A stretch of DNA of 64,000 nucleotides, taken from Helianthus annuus (Eukaryota; Streptophyta; Magnoliopsida; Asterales; Asteraceae). Positions 58,149 through 64,000 of the stretch are shown here, piece after piece (position 1 is the stretch's first letter; each line of letters opens with the position of its first letter). Position numbers and translations under genes: made by a program. The DNA is taken from the NCBI RefSeq assembly GCF_002127325.2, contig NC_035436.2:17370205-17434204 (forward strand), read 5' to 3'. The notes below the pieces were generated by a model. That model worked only from the letters and a program-made list of their open reading frames with translations. It was not told the DNA's origin and made no database searches.

Positions 58149-59792
58149 CTTTTTACCCAATTTACTATTTTATCCCGTTTTAAAATTACGATTTAGCCAT
58201 CAGTTTAAAATTATGTTTTTACCTACGGTTCAAAATAAAGTTACGTTTTTACCCTGATGGAAAATTACAATTTTACCCCGTTTAAATTTACAGTTTTGCC
58301 ATTAGTTTTGTTTTCCTTCTCCCAGGTAAATTACGCTTTTGCCCTCAATTTAAATTTACAACTTTGTCATCGGTTTTGTTTGCTTTCCCAGGAAAATTAC
58401 GATTTTGCCTCAAGTGTATAAGTACGGACACAAGATGGGGGCATAGTGCGAGGCAACTGTCTGAAACTCCCCCAATGGCCCAACCAATTTGCGATTTTTC
58501 CCCGCTTTAAAATTACGATTTTGCCATTAGTTCAAAATTATGTTTTTACCCCCAGTTCAAAATAAAATTATGCTTTTGCCCATATCTAAAAATTACATTT
58601 TTGCCCTCAGTTCAAATTTACGATTTTGCCCCGTTTAAATTTACAGTTTTGCAATTAGTTTTGTTTTTTTTCCTTCCAGCCAAATTACATATTTACCCTG
58701 ATTTTAAATTTATTTTTGCCATCGTTTTTCTTTGCTTTGCTTTGTCTTTTCTTTTACATGAACAGTGTATTATTTTTTTTTTGCCTTTTGGACCCACTTT
58801 ACGATTTTGCCCCGCTTTAAAATTACGATTTAGCCATCAGTTTAAAATTATGTTTTTACCTATGGTTGAAAATAAAGTTACGCTTTTACCCTGATGGAAA
58901 ATTACAATTTTACCCCGTTTAAATTTACAGTTTTGCCATTAGTTTTGTTTCCCTTCTCCCAGGTAAATTACGCTTTTGCCCTCAATTTAAATTTATATCT
59001 TTGTCATCGGTTTTGTTTGCTTTCCCAGGCAAATTACGATTTTGCCCCAAGTGTATAAGTACGGACACAAGATGGGGGCATAGTGCGAGGCAACTATCTG
59101 AAACTCCCCCAATGGCCCAACCAATTTGCGATTTTTCCCCGCTTTAAAATTACGATTTTGCCATTAGTTTAAAATTATGTTTTTACCCTCAGTTCAAAAT
59201 AAAATTATGCTTTTGCCCGTATCTAAAAATTACATTTTTGCCCTCAGTTCAAATTTACGATTTTGCCCCGTTTAAATTTATAGTTTTGCAATTAGTTTTG
59301 TTTTTTTCCTTCCAGCCAAATTACATATTTACCTTGATTTTAAATATATTTTTGCCATCGTTTTTCTTTGCTTTGCTGTGTCTTTTCTTTTTTTGTCCTT
59401 TTCAGCTTTATGTATATATAATAGTTATTATTGCGCGAAACCATTAAGAAAAACTTTCGCAATTCAGTTGGTTGTATGAACATTCAAATATAGTGAGTGT
59501 CTCCGGTTCGAAGCTCTTTATGAGAAAGAAAATTTTTTATTATCTGCTGCTAAATAAAACATTAATTATCTATTATTCTTAATCCGTGATTTATTCGTTC
59601 TTTTTTCACTTTTACATTGTTTTCTCTACTTCTAATTTTGTTATTTTATAATCAACCGGTATGGTACCGGTATTTATGAGTAAAACACCGGTAGGTAACG
59701 AACTGAACGGGTATCGTGCTTATCACGTTACAAAACAAAACGAATCGATAACATTTGAATTCCCCGCCGCGCAGCGCGGGGAATTTCACTAG
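58062..59792 (+). mobile_element. Non-autonomous Helitron with internal tandem duplication
   Basis: The 3' end is good: stem CCCCGC/GCGGGG (59762-59767 and 59776-59781), then AATTTCA and CTAG (59789-59792) followed by T. A TC start TCTATATAACATTATC at 58062, after A, is a plausible 5' end. The interior is a 658-bp unit (58100-58758) repeated at 58759-59400. It has no real coding capacity; the open frames of up to 97 codons come from the AT-rich repeats. Confidence 0.55.
58100..59400 (+). repeat. 658-bp tandem duplication of TTTTGCCC-type repeats
   Basis: Both copies contain TGAACAGTGT, then serial words such as AAAATTACGATTTTGCC, TTTAAATTTACAGTTTTGCC and a GC-richer block ACGGACACAAGATGGGGGCA. 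Within each copy there is a loose 30-bp periodicity. A long T run (58112-58146) marks the first copy only. Confidence 0.85.
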
Positions 59793-61030
59793 TTTTATAT
59801 ATGTATTAATAAAGATAGGAACATGGATATACGTATGAATTTGATGATCCTGGTGTCTTTTTAATTTTTAATTTGAAGAAACAACAATTTTCTGGATACA
59901 TTTAACTTTAATTTGAAGAACACTTTGAAATATTGGTTATACGAACATTCTTATTCAATAATATTTAATTTCAACATTTTAAAATATTTAATTTTTAAAC
60001 TTTCAATCGACTCACGCATATGCCCTCTATGTTTGTTATTCCTTCTTAAATTGTGACAAATCTCTACCAAAACTTCAACTCAAATCTGTTTATCATAATT
60101 TTGTTGTCAATGTATTGTTCAAGAATTTGCGTTTTGCAAGGATTTGCTGTTTTCATCACCGATTATGTTAGATTTGTTTGACACCGAAAAATCGGGATTT
60201 TTGTTGTTGAACTATTGCATAAAATCAAGAATTTGCGTTTCACGTCTCATATTGTGATACGAAATTAACCCATATTTTGCATAAAAGCAACAATTTTCAT
60301 TACACGTGTCATATATTGATACTAAAATCAACATCCGGACACAATACGTGGGTTGACGTTAACTCGTTATGTACATATGTAAATTGTTAATTATGCCAAA
60401 CCTTAGATAAGAAAAGCAACATTTGAAAAAAAATAAGTTATTATGATTTATATTTTAAACAAACACTTTATTGTAACAGACATAAACTACTGTGAACATT
60501 TTTATCATTCTAAATTTAGTAGTATAAATCGGTGATAGGTGACTTGTACATTATCCTTTTATTTAATTACGTTTATGTATAAAATAATACATTTAAATAT
60601 AAGATCGAGACAATATTCAATTGAATCATCTAAACCGAACTTATAAGAACATCACTATGATGGGGGCATATCAACTTAATTGGACTTTTGTGTGTGCATA
60701 AGATTAAATAAATATATTTAATTAAGGACAGGTTGCTTCCTATACTATCAAAATAATCAACTCTCTAGCAATTTAGAAAGAAAACTATGTGTAGCAAAAT
60801 TCGTAGCCAAACCAACAAACTAAATATTTAAAGTAAGTTACTTTTTAAGTCCATGTGTTTTAATTGTTTTGATCACTTAAGTTTAAAATCAAAATGTTTA
60901 ACTTTCTGAATACCTAAATCTCATTTTGTAACGTTCCGAGTCCAAATTTTAAACTCCGTTAGAATATTTGTTAGTTTTTCTTGAAAAGACTAAAATGCGC
61001 TTAACATTTAAAAAACATAAATATAAATTA
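59793..61030. other. AT-rich intergenic DNA
   Basis: No gene or clear element is seen. Short ORFs here are not supported by any family resemblance. Confidence 0.45.
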
Positions 61031-61032
61031 AA

Positions 61033-61363
61033 GAGTAAATTGCCAAATTGTCCTTTAGGTTTGGGCATGTTTGTCAGTTTCATCCAAAATAACTTTTTTT
61101 TACCATATTGCCTTTCACTTTTGAATTTTTTTCCATTTTCATTCAAACGTCTAATTTGGGTTATTTTTTTTGGCAGAATTATGGATGAAAATGCAGAAAA
61201 AAATCCCAAACCTCAGGGACGATTTTGGAAAAAAAAAAGTTAGACGATTGGATGAAAATGACAATTAGCCTAAAAGTAAAGGGTAATATGCTACAAAAAA
61301 AATTGTTTTGGATGAAACTAGCAACCGTGTACAAACCTCCGGAATGATTTTGACAATTCACTC
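61033..61363. mobile_element. MITE with long imperfect TIRs
   Basis: The left GAGTAAATTGCCAAATTGTC and the right end in reverse complement, GAGTGAATTGTCAAAATCAT, continue as imperfect inverted repeats for over 100 bp (shared AGTTTCATCCAAAA). Nearly the whole 331 bp is a hairpin. A MULE-derived MITE is likely. Flanking duplication is not clear. Confidence 0.6.
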
Positions 61364-61531
61364 TAAATCTTCCTAATCTAATAAAGCAAAGTTTTGCCAT
61401 CCTATGTGTCATCACCACAAACACCCTCCCTTGTCTCCCTCCTACTTGTCAAGCTCTACCACCTTCTAATTCCATGTGTCATTTTCCTGTTTTTTTTTAA
61501 TAAAACCTAATTATCAAACCAGCCTTTGTAA

Positions 61532-63940
61532 GAGCATTCACATTCACTCCATCAAAACTATCACTATCTCTAAAGTATAAAAAAATTTTCTAAAAACTTA
61601 CTCCAACCAGTCCATTATATGTATACCCTAACCTTAAATATTAAAAAAGAGGTACAGTAACTTTTTATATATAAAAAGCTCCTGTAGCTCCCCCATTTCC
61701 AACAACCACACCTTCTCCCGCCCCTCTTTCTTCTGCACATCGACTACCATCAACAAATTAAGCAAAACTACCATCAAGTTCTCACTTCCCAGGTTCTGAT
61801 TTGTAAATTGTGGAGGGTTCCGAGTTCGATTTGTAAACATAGGCAATGATGCGGCTTCTATTGGAAACTAGGGTTCCGATTTGAAAATGATTTTTCTTAA
61901 TCAGTGGAAATATCAATTGATTCATCCTTCACATCTCCATCCATCTGCGTTCTGTAAGCTTATTTTATTCAAACTTTTGTTGGATTTTTAGTTTTGATTG
62001 TTAATTCATGAAATGTATAAAATGTAGGTTTTGGATTTCGAAGGGCTGCGTTCTGTAAGCTTATTTTATTCAAACAGGTATGATTCTTTCTTTTTTTTTT
62101 TGTGTTATTGTATACAAAGATGGTAGAGTTTGTCATGTGAATGTTGGGAAAACTAGGTGTAAGTATTAGGGGTGAGCAATAAACGCTTACGGCCCGCGAG
62201 ACCCACGGAACCGGCTCTTTAGAACCGAGGGTTAGAACCGTTTTGGCAAAAGGGTTGGTTCATGGTTCTTATATTTCGTGAATATACGGTTCCGATTCCG
62301 GTTCCGACCTATCGAAAACCATACATAACCGTGAGAATCGTTTGCATTTAAATTAAAAGAACTAGTCTTTTAGGCAATTTAATTTCTTATACAGACTAAC
62401 TTTATACCCTGTGCGCGTTGCGGCGTACTAAAAGGGCGTGACTATCAATAATTACTGCAAGCTACTACCATCTAGCAGCAGCATGTACTCACCAGTCCAA
62501 AAAAACGGTCCCAAAAAACTGCTGTTGTTGCTGTTTTCGCGGGTCCAAAACGCAGTCCAAAAAACCTGCAGCAACACTGCTGCTGGTTGCTTTTTCCCCT
62601 AAACCCACCTAACTAAGTGAGTTTTGATGTTACTATATATGTGGACCAGCTTTGATATATTATGATATTTGTTTTGTTTGAGTGAATGAGTATGTGTGAA
62701 TGGATACAGTGAATCAAAAACAACCTTCACTACTGGGTATTGACTGAAGGTTGCACCAATCAAACAGGCCCACTTTGGATTATTAAAGCTGTAAGTGTAT
62801 TTTTTTTATTATTGATAACTTGATATGATCATGTTTAGGGTGTTGTAATGATTCATAGATACTTAGACAGTGGGGTATGATGGGGCGTGGGTTGGGGCAT
62901 GGTGCGACACGTGGAGTAGGGGGCACCCAAGACCACGTGTATGATGACAGGTTGAGTTAATTGCAAGTTTGATCAAATGGTTCGTACATTCTTTCGCAAG
63001 TTGTTGAGATACCTATCTTCGGAAGATGATAGCGATGATGATCTTGATGAGGATGTCGAAGAACAATGTACTCGCAAACGTCGTAAATTTATTCGACGCA
63101 ATCATATTCAGGGACATGAGCGTTTATATCGTGATTATTTTGAAGAAAATCCAGTATATCCCTCGAATCTGTTTCGACGGAGATTTCGGATGAGTCGTCC
63201 TCTATTTCTCCGTATTCTAAATGAGGTTGTGGCTAACGAGCCATACTTCGTCCAAAGAAGAGATAATATCGGAAGACTCGGTTTATCTTCTATGCAAAAG
63301 ATAATATCGGAAGACTCGGTTATATTAGATTGTTTTGTGAATGTTATGAGTTGGGTTTAGAAATATGTTATGCGATGTTCATTAGAATTATATATGTATG
63401 ACTAGAACTTATTAGCTCAACTTTTGTTAAATGTGAAGGTTTATGTTTATCGATTGTTCTGTATTTTGAGTAGGATCTATCTTTCTCATGGTATGGTAAT
63501 ATTAACCTTGTTCATCAGTTCATGCATAAAGTTTAAATTTATGGAGCTTGACTGTTGATGTGAATGAATATAGGTTCTCTGATCTATCTGGAACAGACTA
63601 TGTGAATGAATAAAGTTTAACTTTTCTTGTTAGTTTATCATGATATAATTAGTATTTAAAGTAATCGACCCAAAAAACCCAAAAATAATAATTAGTAGTA
63701 TAATTTATATAAACAAAGTTATTAGAATCAATTTTAGAAGAAAAATATAATAAGACAGAATAGATAGTAGTTAAAATTGTAAGTGGAAAAAAGAGAAGAA
63801 ATAATAATAAAAAAAGAATAAAGAGATAGGTATGAGGAGTTGGATGTAGGAGGTTTTTTAAAATGTGAGATAAATTTTAAAAAGTTATGGTTTTGAGTTA
63901 AATTATAGGGTTAAAGATGATGGAGTGGATGAGAATGCTC
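61532..63940 (+). mobile_element. PIF/Harbinger deletion derivative (2.4 kb)
   Basis: TAA is present on both sides (61529-61531 and 63941-63943). The 23-bp terminal inverted repeats (61532-61554 and 63918-63940) start GAGCATTC, end CACTCCATCA and differ at two positions. It carries a truncated Harbinger nuclease frame at 62977-63360. The second PIF/Harbinger gene (Myb-like) was not found. At 61945 and 62046, CTGCGTTCTGTAAGCTTATT is directly repeated. A piece at 62166-62345 rich in GAACCG words may be a nested hAT-type fragment. Confidence 0.92.
62977..63360 (+). pseudogene. Harbinger-type nuclease (HARBI1/ALP1-like), N-terminal part
   Basis: The frame starts MVRTFFRKLLRYLSSEDDSD with an acidic stretch, then RRNHIQGHERLYRDYFEENP, VYPSNLFRRRFRMSRPLFLR and QRRDNIGRLGLSSMQK, the typical start of plant PIF/Harbinger transposases (DDE nuclease family). 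After SSMQK it runs into ISEDSVILDCF and stops. A 24-bp direct repeat (63261-63284 and 63299-63322, containing ATAATATCGGAAGACTCGG) marks the break. The DDE catalytic domain is deleted, so it cannot transpose itself. Confidence 0.85.
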
Positions 63941-64000
63941 TAACGTCTCTTTCTTCTCTCTGCAATACATACAAAAGCCAAAAGACTGGTCAAAAATCAT

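Noticed and set aside
58601..58894. 97-codon frame in the tandem duplication
   Set aside because: It lies in AT-rich periodic repeat DNA and the duplicate copy is truncated by a stop. It is not a gene.
59446..59530. tRNA-like B box CCGGTTCGAAGC
   Set aside because: No cloverleaf can be drawn with proper arms. At best it is a decayed SINE, so no tRNA gene is claimed.

Overview
The window is repeat-dominated plant nuclear DNA. The evidence is spliced genes with GT-AG introns, U2-type splice sites, plant gene families (LIKE-COV, STP, DUF810, PP2C, U-box, PPR), initiator-Met-tRNA primed Gypsy LTR elements, and plant-type Helitron, PIF/Harbinger, hAT, MULE and SINE copies. An asterid, perhaps Asteraceae, would fit the style of the elements, but that is a guess. 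I see no intact ordinary host gene. Almost everything recognisable is a transposable element or a gene fragment carried by one.

Layout. 1-8.3 kb: AT-rich nested debris (Helitron termini, a SINE with a MITE inside it, a small MITE with a clean target duplication, other SINE-like copies). 8.4-35.0 kb: one very large Helitron on the + strand. Its 3' hairpin and CTAG end are clear; its 5' TC end is probable. It carries, in order: a block of captured host exons (LIKE-COV, ATX1-like, glycine-rich protein, three tandem copies of a DUF810 exon, STP hexose transporter exon 1); a complete 10-exon RPA70-like gene (504 codons); a possible PPR fragment; the Rep/helicase gene (Helitron_like_N, HUH, two-tyrosine motif, PIF1-type helicase); a second captured block that repeats part of the first and adds PP2C, more DUF810 and a synaptotagmin SMP exon; and a 5'-truncated second RPA-like gene. 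RepHel has one in-frame stop and one single-base frameshift. Its last intron holds a 4.3-kb rearranged Gypsy element (5-bp TSD ATACC) containing a 1,230-bp inverted repeat.

35-43 kb: a Pack-MULE-like element with a U-box fragment, a broken LINE (- strand) and nested MITEs. 43.1-54.1 kb: a zinc-knuckle fragment (+), an acidic ORF (-) and a GRF zinc-finger gene (-). The GRF gene is interrupted at its stop codon by a young 9.3-kb non-autonomous Gypsy/LARD element (- strand, TSD AAAAA), whose LTRs differ in length only at two microsatellites. 54.4-55.6 kb: a deleted hAT element with an 8-bp TSD. 55.9-59.8 kb: a cluster of non-autonomous Helitrons with tandemly repeated 3' hairpins, and a 658-bp tandem duplication. 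61.5-63.9 kb: a PIF/Harbinger deletion derivative with 23-bp TIRs and TSD TAA.

How the parts work together: the only coordinated gene set is the Helitron's. RepHel would nick, transfer and unwind the strand, and the RPA-like protein would bind the single-stranded intermediate. The captured exons are passengers, mostly in the Helitron's transcriptional orientation with splice sites kept. This copy of RepHel is probably inactive.
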